64,000 nucleotides of DNA, taken from Hamadaea sp. GTDB lineage: Bacteria > Actinomycetota > Actinomycetes > Mycobacteriales > Micromonosporaceae. Every line of letters begins with the position of its first letter. Position 1 is the first letter of the stretch. This document shows, in pieces, positions 1-7,854 of the stretch. The notes below the pieces were generated by a model. That model was given only the letters and a program-made list of their open reading frames with translations, was not told the DNA's origin and ran no database searches. Location: NCBI RefSeq assembly GCF_013362815.1, contig NZ_JABFVK010000020.1:59041-123040 (forward strand), given 5' to 3'. Made by a program: the position numbers and the translations under genes.

Positions 1-573
1 ACGAATCCGCGGTGGGACCAGGCGACCGCACAGGAGCGCGTCGCCCAGATCGGCCTGAACCCCCAGCAGAAAGCCGGCAAGCTGTCGGGTGGTCAGCGGG
101 CTCAGCTGGCCCTCACGCTCGCCATCGCGAAGCAGCCGGAGCTGCTGATCCTCGACGAACCGGTGGCCAGTCTCGATCCGATGGCCCGCCGCGAGTTCCT
201 CAAAGGACTGATGAGCTTCACCGCCGAGCACAAGGCGAGCGTCATCATGTCCTCACATCTGGTGTCCGATCTGGAGCGTGTCTGCGACTACCTGATCGTG
301 CTGGTCGCCTCGCAGATCCGGGTCGCCGGCGACGTGGATGACCTGCTCGCGGGCCACTTCCGGCTCGTCGGGCTGCGTACCGACCTCGCCGACCTGCCGC
401 CCGGCGTACAGGTCATCGAGGAAAGTCACGTCGAACGACAGTCCACCCTCATCGTCCGCGCCGACGTCCCGCTCGACGGGCCGTTCGCCGTCGAGCAGCT
501 CAGCCTGGAAGACCTGGTCCTCGCCTATATGGCCCAGGCCACGTCCCGCGTCGCCGAGGAGGCCGTCCGATGA
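1..573 (+). CDS. ABC transporter ATP-binding protein, 5' end outside window
   Basis: This is the C-terminal 190 residues of an ATP-binding cassette protein; the reading frame is open from the first base, so the Walker A region lies outside the window. The signature LSGGQ is at visible residues 28-32, Walker B LLILDEP at 48-54 and the switch histidine (SSHL) at residue 86. The remaining C-terminal part resembles the regulatory tail of BcrA-type multidrug or antibiotic exporters. Its stop overlaps the start of the permease by ATGA, so the two form one exporter operon at the inner membrane. Substrate unknown. Confidence 0.93.
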   Translation, partial: TNPRWDQATAQERVAQIGLNPQQKAGKLSGGQRAQLALTLAIAKQPELLILDEPVASLDPMARREFLKGLMSFTAEHKASVIMSSHLVSDLERVCDYLIVLVASQIRVAGDVDDLLAGHFRLVGLRTDLADLPPGVQVIEESHVERQSTLIVRADVPLDGPFAVEQLSLEDLVLAYMAQATSRVAEEAVR

Positions 574-1568
574 TCTGGTTCACCTGGCGGCAGACCCGCA
601 CCCAAACCATGATCACCGCGGTGGCCCTGGCCGCGCTCGGCGTCCTGCTGCTGGCCACCATAAGCACGATCACCAGCCTGTACGCCCCGGTGGCGGTCTG
701 CAAAAGTGACTGTGAAGGCGCGATCTCCACCTTCCTGGTCCAGTTCGAAGCCAGCACGGCGTTCCCCGCGTACTTGGCCGCAGTCGGCGCGATGTATCTG
801 CTGCCCCTGTTGCTCGGCATCTTCGGCGGCGCGCCGATGATCGCCCGGGAACTCGAGAGCGGTACCCACCGTCTGGTGTGGAATCAGTCGGTGACCCGCA
901 CCCGTTGGCTCGCGATGAAGCTCGCGGCGGGCGCGGCGCTGTCGGTCGGCTCGACGGGCTTGCTCAGCTGGGCGGTCACGATGTGGTCCCAGCGCATCGA
1001 CTCGGCGTCGCAGGACCGGATGATTCCGCTGCTCTTCGGATCGCGCGGCGTCGTCCCCGTCGCGTACGCGTTGTTCGCCTTCGTGCTCGGCGTGACCGCC
1101 GGCATGCTCCTGCGGAAAGTGGTGCCTGCGATCGCGGTGACCCTCGCGGTCTACATAGGCGCAGTGGTGGCCATGCCACTGTGGATTCGGGCGCACCTGA
1201 TCTCGCCGGTTCACGAGACGATCGCCTTGAACGCCGACAAGATCCAGGGCCTGTCGCTCAGCCCCGACACCGGCCAGATGACGGTCACCGCGGCCGAGAC
1301 CGAGAACGCCTGGACAGTCGCGAACAAGACGATCCTGAGCGACGGCAGCACCTTCACCGGTCCGGCCGACCTGTCGGTGTGCGGTCCCGAGGCCCCGCTC
1401 TCCAAGTGCCAGGCCTGGCTGGGCTCGCTCAATCTGCGGCAGGATCTGCTATATCACCCCACCAGTCACTTCTGGCCGTTGCAGTGGGCCGAGGCCGGCG
1501 TCTTCATCGGGCTGTCGGTTCTGCTGGGCGCGTTCTGCTTCTGGTGGGTTCGCCGCCGCATCGTCTAA
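570..1568 (+). CDS. ABC transporter permease
   Basis: A 332-residue integral membrane protein translationally coupled (ATGA) to the ATPase before it. About six hydrophobic segments are visible, near residues 12-32, 67-87, 107-128, 147-168, 175-193 and 305-325, with a soluble extracytoplasmic loop of about 110 residues between the last two. The arrangement is that of ABC-2-like permeases paired with BcrA-type ATPases. Probably exports a drug, lipid or peptide; the sequence does not identify it. Confidence 0.88.
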   Translation: MIWFTWRQTRTQTMITAVALAALGVLLLATISTITSLYAPVAVCKSDCEGAISTFLVQFEASTAFPAYLAAVGAMYLLPLLLGIFGGAPMIARELESGTHRLVWNQSVTRTRWLAMKLAAGAALSVGSTGLLSWAVTMWSQRIDSASQDRMIPLLFGSRGVVPVAYALFAFVLGVTAGMLLRKVVPAIAVTLAVYIGAVVAMPLWIRAHLISPVHETIALNADKIQGLSLSPDTGQMTVTAAETENAWTVANKTILSDGSTFTGPADLSVCGPEAPLSKCQAWLGSLNLRQDLLYHPTSHFWPLQWAEAGVFIGLSVLLGAFCFWWVRRRIV

Positions 1569-1592
1569 ATAGGACTGTCCCAGCAGGATGAT

Positions 1593-2855
1593 TCACTCGC
1601 CGAGGTTCGCCCGGACCTCGGCGAGTCGCCCGTTCAGGAACTCCCGCTCGACCTCGTTGTCGGTCAGCGCCAGCGCCTCGGCGTACGCCGAAAGCGCCTC
1701 CGGCCAGCGCTCAAGGCGGCGGAGGAAGTCGCCCCGGGCGGCGCTGAGGTAGCCGTAGGTGGCCAGCGCCGGTTCGGCGAGCAGCGGGTCGAGCGCAGCG
1801 AGACCGGCCGCGGCCCCGTCGCGCATCCCGACGGCGACCGCCCGATTCAACTCCACGACCGGGGATGGCCACAGTCTCCGCAGCACGTCGTAAAGTCCGA
1901 CGATCTCGGTCCAGTCCGTCGCCGCCCAGGTGGGCGCTTCAGCGTGCACGGCCGCGATCGCCGCTTCGACGGCGTACCGGGTCGGCCGACGGCGCAACGA
2001 CGTGGCCAGCAGCTCGGTCGCCTCGGCGATCTTCGGCCGATCCCAGCGGGTGCGATCCTGATCGGGCAGGGCCACGAATCGGCCGTCGGCGTCGAACCGA
2101 GTGTCCCGGCGGGCGTCGATGAGCAGCATCAACGCCAGCAACCCGGCCACCTCGTCGCGGCCGGGCAGCAGCTGCCCGACGAGCCGGGTCAGCCCGATCG
2201 CGCTGTCCACCAGATCCTGCCGGACGAGCTGTGCCCCGATCGGCGTCGTATGCCCGGTGGTGAACAGCAGATGCAGCACTTCGAGCACCGCACCGACCCG
2301 GGCCGGCAGCTCCCCCACCCCCGGTACGCGATACGGAATTCGCGCGGTCGCGATCTTCTTCTTCGCCCGGGAGACGCGGGTCGCCATCGTCTGCTCCGAG
2401 ACGAGGAACGCGCGCGCGACCTCGGCCGTCGACAGCCCGCACAGCAGCCGCAACGTGAGCGCCACCTGGGCGTCCTTGGCCAACGCCGGGTGGCAGCAGG
2501 TGAAGATCAGCCGCAGCCGGTCGTCGTCGATGGCGTACCGGTCGGGCAGCTCCTCCGGGCCGGGCACGCTCTCGGGCACCACCAACGACGGGAGGACGCG
2601 CCGCAGCGTCGACTCACGGCGAAGCAGGTCGACGGCCCGATTTCGGGCGACCGTCGTCAGCCAGGCGCCCGGCCGGGCCGGAATCCCGTCCGCCTGCCAC
2701 GACTGGAGCGCCTTGGCGAACGCGTCCTGCGTGCACTCCTCGGCCAGGTCCAGGTCACGGGTGACCCGCACCGTAGCGGCGAGCACGGCGGCCCACTCGC
2801 TACGGTGCGCCTCGGCCAGCGCCTCGGCCACGGCCGCACCGACCTGGGTGGTCAC
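1593..2855 (-). CDS. ECF42-type RNA polymerase sigma factor
   Basis: A 420-residue sigma factor. Sigma region 2 occupies about residues 15-80 (AEECTQDAF, WLTTVARNRAVDLLRR), region 4 about 115-170 (LRLLCGLSTAEVARAF), followed by a helical, TPR-like C-terminal extension of about 240 residues with the segment FVALPDQDRTRWD. This long extension and the DGPF/YCII gene directly upstream are the hallmarks of group ECF42, which has no anti-sigma factor and is thought to be controlled through its own C-terminus. The start lies 7 bases after the stop of the YCII gene, so they are co-transcribed. Confidence 0.92.
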   Translation of the reverse strand: MTTQVGAAVAEALAEAHRSEWAAVLAATVRVTRDLDLAEECTQDAFAKALQSWQADGIPARPGAWLTTVARNRAVDLLRRESTLRRVLPSLVVPESVPGPEELPDRYAIDDDRLRLIFTCCHPALAKDAQVALTLRLLCGLSTAEVARAFLVSEQTMATRVSRAKKKIATARIPYRVPGVGELPARVGAVLEVLHLLFTTGHTTPIGAQLVRQDLVDSAIGLTRLVGQLLPGRDEVAGLLALMLLIDARRDTRFDADGRFVALPDQDRTRWDRPKIAEATELLATSLRRRPTRYAVEAAIAAVHAEAPTWAATDWTEIVGLYDVLRRLWPSPVVELNRAVAVGMRDGAAAGLAALDPLLAEPALATYGYLSAARGDFLRRLERWPEALSAYAEALALTDNEVEREFLNGRLAEVRANLGE

Positions 2856-2862
2856 GTGCCGC

Positions 2863-3210
2863 TCAGACGATCGGGCGGATCTCGACGCCGCTGTGCCCGG
2901 CGGAGACCTCGGGCAGCAGCCGAGCCAGGTCGATCGCCTCGTCCAGGTCGGCCGCCTCGATCAGGTAGTACCCGCCCAGGACCTCCTTGGTCTCCAGGAA
3001 CGGACCGTCGGTCGGCGTCACCGTGCCGCTGTCGTCCGTCCGCAACGTGGTCGCCGTCTTCGAGTCGGCCAGCTGCTTGCCGCCGAGCGAACGCGCACCG
3101 GCGGCGGCTTGGAACTCGCGGTGCCTGGCATGGTGGGCGGTCGTCTCGTCCGGGGTCATCCCCGCCCACTTCTGCTCGTCGCCGTAGATGAGCAGCAGAT
3201 AGTTCGCCAT
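2863..3210 (-). CDS. YCII/DGPF-domain protein
   Basis: A 115-residue single-domain protein of the YCII-related family with the diagnostic DGPF motif in TPTDGPFLETKEVLGGYY. Family members are small ferredoxin-fold proteins; a few have peroxidase or chlorohydrolase activity, but those linked to ECF42 sigma factors have no settled function. It is the first gene of the two-gene operon with the sigma factor. A possible ECF42 promoter lies about 100 bp upstream. Confidence 0.9.
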   Translation of the reverse strand: MANYLLLIYGDEQKWAGMTPDETTAHHARHREFQAAAGARSLGGKQLADSKTATTLRTDDSGTVTPTDGPFLETKEVLGGYYLIEAADLDEAIDLARLLPEVSAGHSGVEIRPIV

Positions 3211-3301
3211 GGTCTGATCCTGTCGTGTCCGGCCCCCGGCGGGGGCCTCTCATCAAGACGACGAACGACCGCCGCCCGATTTACCGCTGCGGCCAGTATT
3301 T

Positions 3302-3327
3302 CTCGCCGAGCCGGCCCCATATCGACA
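3302..3327 (-). promoter_or_regulatory. possible ECF42-type promoter
   Basis: On the minus strand TGTCGA is followed after 16 bases by CGAG. ECF42 promoters are reported with TGTCGA in the -35 and a CGA/TC-like -10, so autoregulation of the YCII-sigma operon is plausible. The -10 match is only partial and the leader would be about 90 bases, so this is tentative. Confidence 0.35.
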
Positions 3328-3365
3328 CCTGTTGACGCAGCTGACCGTACGCCGATATATTCGCC

Positions 3366-3414
3366 GAAACTTTCCGGAAGCATGCCGGAAGTCTTGGGTC
3401 AACTTTTCGGAAAA
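3366..3414 (+). promoter_or_regulatory. palindromic operators upstream of xylanase
   Basis: Two A/T-rich palindromes stand out against the GC-rich background: GAAACTTTC at 3366-3374 and TTTTCGGAAAA at 3404-3414, with the direct repeat CCGGAAG (3375-3379 region and again at 3385-3391) between them. They resemble the CGAAA-N-TTTCG elements found before xylanase genes in actinomycetes, where a repressor blocks expression without inducer. They end 57 bases before the xylanase start. Confidence 0.6.
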
Positions 3415-3471
3415 TCCGCATCGGCGTCGCCCTGGTCGAGGGCGGCGAAGTCGAAGGATGAGGTCGAAAGC

Positions 3472-4632
3472 ATGAGAATGCGCAACCTGCTGCTCGCGGG
3501 GGCCGCCGTGATGGTCACCGTGCTGACCGCCGGGACCGCGACGGCGTCCGGCAGCGAACTGGACCGCACCAGGCCGGCGGCCGACTCGCTGCGGGCCCTC
3601 GCCGCCGGGATCAACCTGCGGATCGGCACCGCGGTGACGCCGTTCGAACTCGACGACCCGGCGTACGCGCAGATCACCGGCGACCAGTTCGACTCCGTGA
3701 CGCCGGGCAACGAGATGAAGTGGGAGACGGTCGAGCGCACGCGGGGGATCTACGACTGGTCGGCCGCCGACCGCCTCGTCGCCTTCGCCCGTGAGCACAA
3801 GCAGCTCGTCCGAGGCCACACCCTCGTCTGGCACAACCAGCTGCCCGGCTGGCTGACCAGCGGAGTCGCCGACGGGAGCATCGACGCCGCGGCGCTGCGC
3901 GACCTGCTGCACAAGCACGTCGTCGACGAGGTGGCCCACTTCCGCGGCCAGATCTGGCAGTGGGACGTGGCCAACGAGTTCTTCGCCAACTCCTGGGACG
4001 CGAACCCGCTGCCCAGCGGCATCAACGGCGACAACTTCTGGGTGAAGAACCTCGGCGAGGGCATCCTGGCCGACGTGTTCCGCTGGGCGCACGAGGCCGA
4101 CCCGAAGGCGCTGCTGGTCTACAACGACTACAACATCGGCGGCGAGGACGGCACCAACGCCAAGGCCGACGCCGTCTACAACTGGGCGAAGAGCCAGCTC
4201 GCGCAGGGTGTGCCGATCGACGTCATCGGCAACCAGGGCCACCTCGACACGCAGTACGGCTTCTCCGGCGAGCGCCTGACCGCCGACCTCGCCCGGTACG
4301 CCTCCCTCGGCGTCAAGGTAGCGATCACCGAGGCCGACGTGCGTACCTTCGTCAACAACGCCACCGAGCAGGTGCCGACGTCCAACCTGGCGCTGTTCGC
4401 CCAGCCCTACGAGTACGTCCAGATGCTCCGCTCCTGCCTCGAGGTCAAGGCGTGCATCTCGTTCACCGTGTGGGGCTTCGGCGACGCCAACTCCTGGGTG
4501 CCCGGCTGGTTCACCGGCGAGGGCTACGCCTGCATCTACGACGTGAACCTGAACCCGAAGCAGGCCTTCACCGACCTACAGCACGAACTGCTCCTCGCGA
4601 GCAAGGGCGCGCCCCGGCGACCTGGGCGGTGA
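3472..4632 (+). CDS. secreted endo-1,4-beta-xylanase, GH10
   Basis: A 386-residue glycoside hydrolase family 10 protein that hydrolyses internal beta-1,4 links of xylan outside the cell. A signal peptide covers about residues 1-27 (basic MRMRN, hydrophobic core, TATASG). The catalytic acid/base is Glu169 in WDVANE and the nucleophile Glu287 in ITEADV; HTLVWHNQLP and TPGNEMKWE are further GH10 signatures. The catalytic domain runs to the end, so there is no carbohydrate-binding module. The start was placed at the ATG that gives a proper signal peptide; the frame stays open far upstream but without homology. Palindromic operators lie just upstream. Confidence 0.96.
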   Translation: MRMRNLLLAGAAVMVTVLTAGTATASGSELDRTRPAADSLRALAAGINLRIGTAVTPFELDDPAYAQITGDQFDSVTPGNEMKWETVERTRGIYDWSAADRLVAFAREHKQLVRGHTLVWHNQLPGWLTSGVADGSIDAAALRDLLHKHVVDEVAHFRGQIWQWDVANEFFANSWDANPLPSGINGDNFWVKNLGEGILADVFRWAHEADPKALLVYNDYNIGGEDGTNAKADAVYNWAKSQLAQGVPIDVIGNQGHLDTQYGFSGERLTADLARYASLGVKVAITEADVRTFVNNATEQVPTSNLALFAQPYEYVQMLRSCLEVKACISFTVWGFGDANSWVPGWFTGEGYACIYDVNLNPKQAFTDLQHELLLASKGAPRRPGR

Positions 4633-4643
4633 TACCCGCGGTG

Positions 4644-4661
4644 CCCGGCGGACTTGCCGGG
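4644..4661 (+). terminator. possible hairpin after xylanase
   Basis: CCCGGC and GCCGGG pair around a 6-base loop 11 bases after the xylanase stop. There is no T-run, which is usual for actinomycete terminators, so the call rests on position and stem only. Confidence 0.35.
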
Positions 4662-4737
4662 GAGCCTCTTGGGCGAGCCGCCAGGAGTGCAGTCAGCCGG
4701 GCCGGTCGGCCGGGCACCGCTGGACCAGCACTAGGGT

Positions 4738-5304
4738 GTGGGCGTGACACGCTGGCTGGTGGTCGTCTCCGGGCTGCTGTGGTTCTCCTTCGAGGTCCGG
4801 CAGAGTTTCCGGCATCGCGGTGACGCCACCGCCCACGACCGGGGCAGCCGCGTACTCGTCCAGGCAGCCGCGGTGGCGGGCGCGTTCTGCGCCGTCTTCG
4901 TGACTCGGCGTACGCCGGGCGCCGTGCTCGCGACGGTCAGCCCGGTGGTGGCCTGGCTCGGCCTGGTCGTGTTCTGGTGCGGAGCCGCGCTGCGGCTGTG
5001 GTGCTTCCGCACGCTCGGCCGCTATTTCACCTTCACGGTGCTGACGACCGACACCCAACCGGTGATCGAATCCGGCCCTTATCGGCTGCTCCGGCACCCG
5101 AGTTACACGGCCACTCTGCTCGTCCTGCTCGGCCTGGGCACGTTCTTCGCCAACGGCTGGGGCCTGCTGGCGCTGACCGCGATCACGTGGTGCGGGCTGG
5201 CGTACCGGATCCACGTCGAGGAACGGGCGCTGGCGAGCGCGATGGGCGATCGCTATCGCGCCTTCGCGGCGGCCCGGAAGCGGATCATCCCGTTCATCTG
5301 GTGA
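4738..5304 (+). CDS. isoprenylcysteine carboxyl methyltransferase-family protein
   Basis: A 188-residue membrane protein with about four hydrophobic segments. The C-terminal half carries the ICMT/PEMT signature: GPYRLLRHPSYTA, a hydrophobic hairpin, then VEERAL and GDRYRAF. Family members methylate lipid-linked or small substrates with SAM at the membrane; bacterial ones are rarely characterised. Start is GTG 4738 or GTG 4744. The stop is 5 bases before the convergent end of the redox gene on the other strand. Confidence 0.82.
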   Translation: MGVTRWLVVVSGLLWFSFEVRQSFRHRGDATAHDRGSRVLVQAAAVAGAFCAVFVTRRTPGAVLATVSPVVAWLGLVVFWCGAALRLWCFRTLGRYFTFTVLTTDTQPVIESGPYRLLRHPSYTATLLVLLGLGTFFANGWGLLALTAITWCGLAYRIHVEERALASAMGDRYRAFAAARKRIIPFIW

Positions 5305-5309
5305 GTGCG

Positions 5310-6770
5310 TCAGTTCTTGCTGATCCGCAGGGCGAGCGCCGGGCACATCGCGACCGCCTTACGCGCGCCCGGACGCAGCCACGGCGGCACCGCGGTGTCG
5401 GGGAACGCCGGGAAACCGTTGGCGTCCAAGCGAATCAGCTCGGGCACGACGTGTGCGCACAAGCCGTGGCCGTCGCAGCGGGTCCAGTCGACCATCAACC
5501 GGCCGCCGGTCGCGTCGTCGCCGGGGATCGGCAGCACACCCTTGACCGGCTTGCCGCAGCCGTCGCCGTCGATGTGCGCGGCGAGATCCTCGGTGAAGGT
5601 CTCCAACGCCGACACCGCGAATCTCGACGTCCCGTCCGGATGACTGCACGCGCCGCGGCCCCGAACTGCTCCAGCCGCGAGGCGTACGGTATCGCGGGCC
5701 GACGCTCCCCCGCCGACGGTCAGCGAACTCAGCGCCCGGGCGACGTCGGGCAGGCCCATCCGGCACGGTCCACATTGTCCGGCCGACTCGCCGGCCAGGT
5801 ATTGCGTGACGCGCGCGGCCTCGCCGAGCGGACAGGTGTCCCCGCTCAGCGGAAGGATGATGCCCGCCCCGAGCACGCCACCCACGGCGGCCAGGCCTTC
5901 GCGCGAGATCAGCGCCGACCGCGCGGCCCGCTCGGTGATCCATTTTCCGTGGAACCCCCCGACGAGTACGCCGGGACCGGGGCGGACGCCGCACAGATCC
6001 AGCACCTCCGCGAGCGGAGTCCCCAGCGGCACCTCGACGACGTGCGGAGTGGCGACCGCGCCGCCGACGGTGAGCAGGACGGTTCCGGGTTCGGCCGGCG
6101 TGCCGAGCCGGCTGTAGCCGTCGGGTCCCAAGCGCGCTGCGATCGCCAGCTGCGCATAGGTCTCGGCGTTCGACAGCAGGGTCGGCAGCCCGCGTACGCC
6201 GGAGTCGCTGGCCCGCGTCTTGCGGCCGGGCGGAATCGGCACTTCGCCGTTGATCCCGCGAACCAGCGCGCCGCCTTCGCCGGAGATGAACCGGTGCGGG
6301 ACGGTCACGACGCTGGTCGCGGTCGGCATACTGCGTTCGGCGAGCGCACTCATCACCGAGCGGCTGCTGGTCCCGTCGTCGGCGACGCCGATCACGATCT
6401 CCGTCGCGCGCAGGGCGTACGCGGCCAGGGCGGCGCCGTCGAGGAACAGATGCGGCGCCCGGCTGAGCAGCATCTTGTCCTTCCAACTGGCCGGTTCACC
6501 CTCGGTCGCGTTGACCACCACCACCGTGCCCGCCCCGGTACGCCGAGCGGACGCGACCACGGCTCGCAGCTTGCGCGCGAACGGGAACGCCGCTCCGCCC
6601 CGACCTCGCAGCTCGATCAGTTCGGCGAGCTCGGCCAGGCTGTCCAGGTGCAGCGGCTGCAGGCTCCCGTGCACCTCGTTGTGCGTACGCAAATCAAGGC
6701 GATGGAGCCGGTCGAGCCCGGCGGTGAGCCGCCGAGGGCCGATGACCGCGACCTCGGGCAGGGTTCTCAC
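5310..6770 (-). CDS. NuoF-like flavoprotein fused to a 3Fe-type ferredoxin
   Basis: A 486-residue redox protein. GRGGAAFP at residues 56-63 and NATEGEP match the FMN/NADH-binding region of NuoF, the 51-kDa subunit of complex I. The usual Cys-x2-Cys-x2-Cys-x40-Cys cluster site appears as Ala330, Cys333, Cys336 and Cys375, so the first cysteine is missing. The last 65 residues form a small ferredoxin with Cys432-DGHGL-Cys438 and Cys476-Pro, the three-cysteine pattern of [3Fe-4S] ferredoxins in which His435 replaces the fourth ligand. Start is GTG 6770, overlapping the stop of the membrane gene by GTGA; the frame runs on upstream antisense to that gene but has no homology there. Probably moves electrons between NAD(P)H, FMN, Fe-S and membrane heme. 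Confidence 0.88.
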   Translation of the reverse strand: MRTLPEVAVIGPRRLTAGLDRLHRLDLRTHNEVHGSLQPLHLDSLAELAELIELRGRGGAAFPFARKLRAVVASARRTGAGTVVVVNATEGEPASWKDKMLLSRAPHLFLDGAALAAYALRATEIVIGVADDGTSSRSVMSALAERSMPTATSVVTVPHRFISGEGGALVRGINGEVPIPPGRKTRASDSGVRGLPTLLSNAETYAQLAIAARLGPDGYSRLGTPAEPGTVLLTVGGAVATPHVVEVPLGTPLAEVLDLCGVRPGPGVLVGGFHGKWITERAARSALISREGLAAVGGVLGAGIILPLSGDTCPLGEAARVTQYLAGESAGQCGPCRMGLPDVARALSSLTVGGGASARDTVRLAAGAVRGRGACSHPDGTSRFAVSALETFTEDLAAHIDGDGCGKPVKGVLPIPGDDATGGRLMVDWTRCDGHGLCAHVVPELIRLDANGFPAFPDTAVPPWLRPGARKAVAMCPALALRISKN

Positions 6771-7639
6771 CGCAGGTCCTCGCCGCGCAGCACGGCCCAG
6801 TACTCGTCGTCCGAGACGGCCTCGAAGGTCTTGCGCCGCCGCTGTGGGACGAGGGGTGGAGCGGTCGGCGCGACCGTCCGGGGACTGGCCGGCCGACGCA
6901 CTGTCGTGAGTGGAGTGGTAGGCGGAACCCGCGGCGGGGCCTCGGCCGGGATGCGTGGCAGTGAGCCGGTGGTCTGGGCCTTGGGCGTCGTCCGAAGTCG
7001 GCGGCCCCACCTGACGCTGAGCCGGACCAGCAGCCCGGCCCCGACGAGCAGGACGCAGACCACGTAGCTGACGGTGACCCAGGTGGCGGCGGCCCGGCCG
7101 GAGGTGAGCCCGTGCACGATCGCCATCGGCCAGGCCGCGTACGCACCACTGTGGACGGCCCGCCACACCCACGGATGCGCGAAGTCGGCGAACCGCCCCC
7201 GGATGACACCGGTCCACGCGGCGATCGACAGCCCGTAGGCGGACAACGTGCCGAGCCCGATCACAGCGGTGTGCCGGGAAGCCAGGAACGGCACCACGAC
7301 GTCGAGTACGCCCACGTGCGATTCCATGACCTTGACGACGACATGGCAGCCGAGGAAGACGACGGCCGCCGCCGCGGTCGACCGGTGCGCCGCCTGCAGC
7401 AGGACGCGGTGGCGGATCAGCAGCACGAGCCGATCGGTCGCGGCCAGCCCGGCCATCACCGTCACCGACAGCGCGACCAGGCAGAACACCCCGGCGTAGA
7501 AGTCGAGGAAGTGGTGGCACATGCCCAGCACGTGCTCGCCCGGCGGAGTGAACGCGGCGGCGAGCACGAGGACGACGGCAGCCGCCAAGGCGCGCCGGCC
7601 CGACGGCCGGGCGGTCCGGCCTCGAAGTGCGTTCGCCAT
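6767..7639 (-). CDS. ferric reductase-like heme membrane protein
   Basis: A 290-residue protein with about six membrane helices over residues 17-200 and several intramembrane histidines (IRHR, AAHRS, GCHVVVK, RAVHSG, AIVHG) spaced as in ferric reductase/NOX-type b-heme domains. A Pro/Thr-rich cytoplasmic tail of about 80 residues follows. It has no FAD or NADPH domain of its own; the translationally coupled NuoF-ferredoxin protein probably supplies electrons. First gene of the pair; its promoter lies in 7640-7791. Acceptor unknown (Fe(III), oxygen or a periplasmic FMN protein are candidates). Confidence 0.82.
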   Translation of the reverse strand: MANALRGRTARPSGRRALAAAVVLVLAAAFTPPGEHVLGMCHHFLDFYAGVFCLVALSVTVMAGLAATDRLVLLIRHRVLLQAAHRSTAAAAVVFLGCHVVVKVMESHVGVLDVVVPFLASRHTAVIGLGTLSAYGLSIAAWTGVIRGRFADFAHPWVWRAVHSGAYAAWPMAIVHGLTSGRAAATWVTVSYVVCVLLVGAGLLVRLSVRWGRRLRTTPKAQTTGSLPRIPAEAPPRVPPTTPLTTVRRPASPRTVAPTAPPLVPQRRRKTFEAVSDDEYWAVLRGEDLR

Positions 7640-7734
7640 TGCACCAGTCCCGTGGTGTGTGACGTGCGATCTGCGATGCCTCGGTCAAATGTCTGCGCGG
7701 ATCCGTCGTACGGGCCGCGACTGTCTCCAACGGA

Positions 7735-7746
7735 CTATCCGGATAG
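7735..7746. promoter_or_regulatory. palindrome upstream of redox operon
   Basis: The perfect 12-bp palindrome CTATCCGGATAG lies 96 bp before the ferric reductase-like gene, with a related TCCGGA at 7751-7756. It is a candidate operator for the redox pair; no regulator gene is adjacent. Confidence 0.4.
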
Positions 7747-7791
7747 GTCGTCCGGATGACTTTCTATCCCCGTTGAGAGGAGAACTCAAGA

Positions 7792-7848
7792 GCGCCCGCG
7801 TCGTCGATCCGCTACGCAGCGTCGGGACTCGGATCGACGGGCGGGCGC
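7792..7848 (-). terminator. hairpin after dienelactone hydrolase
   Basis: A long stem with arms GCGCCCGC...CGTCGATCCG and CGGATCGACGGGCGGGCGC pairs around an 18-base loop directly downstream of the hydrolase stop on the minus strand. It separates that gene from the promoter region of the redox operon. Confidence 0.6.
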
Positions 7849-7854
7849 ATCCCA

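Noticed and set aside
2101..3471. Long upstream extension of the xylanase frame
   Set aside because: It crosses the sigma factor and YCII genes antisense and would remove the signal peptide; the ATG at 3472 fits export.
6771..7730. N-terminal extension of the NuoF-like frame to 806 residues
   Set aside because: The frame is open upstream only because it runs opposite GC-rich codons of the ferric reductase-like gene; it lacks homology and the GTGA overlap gives a natural start at 6770.
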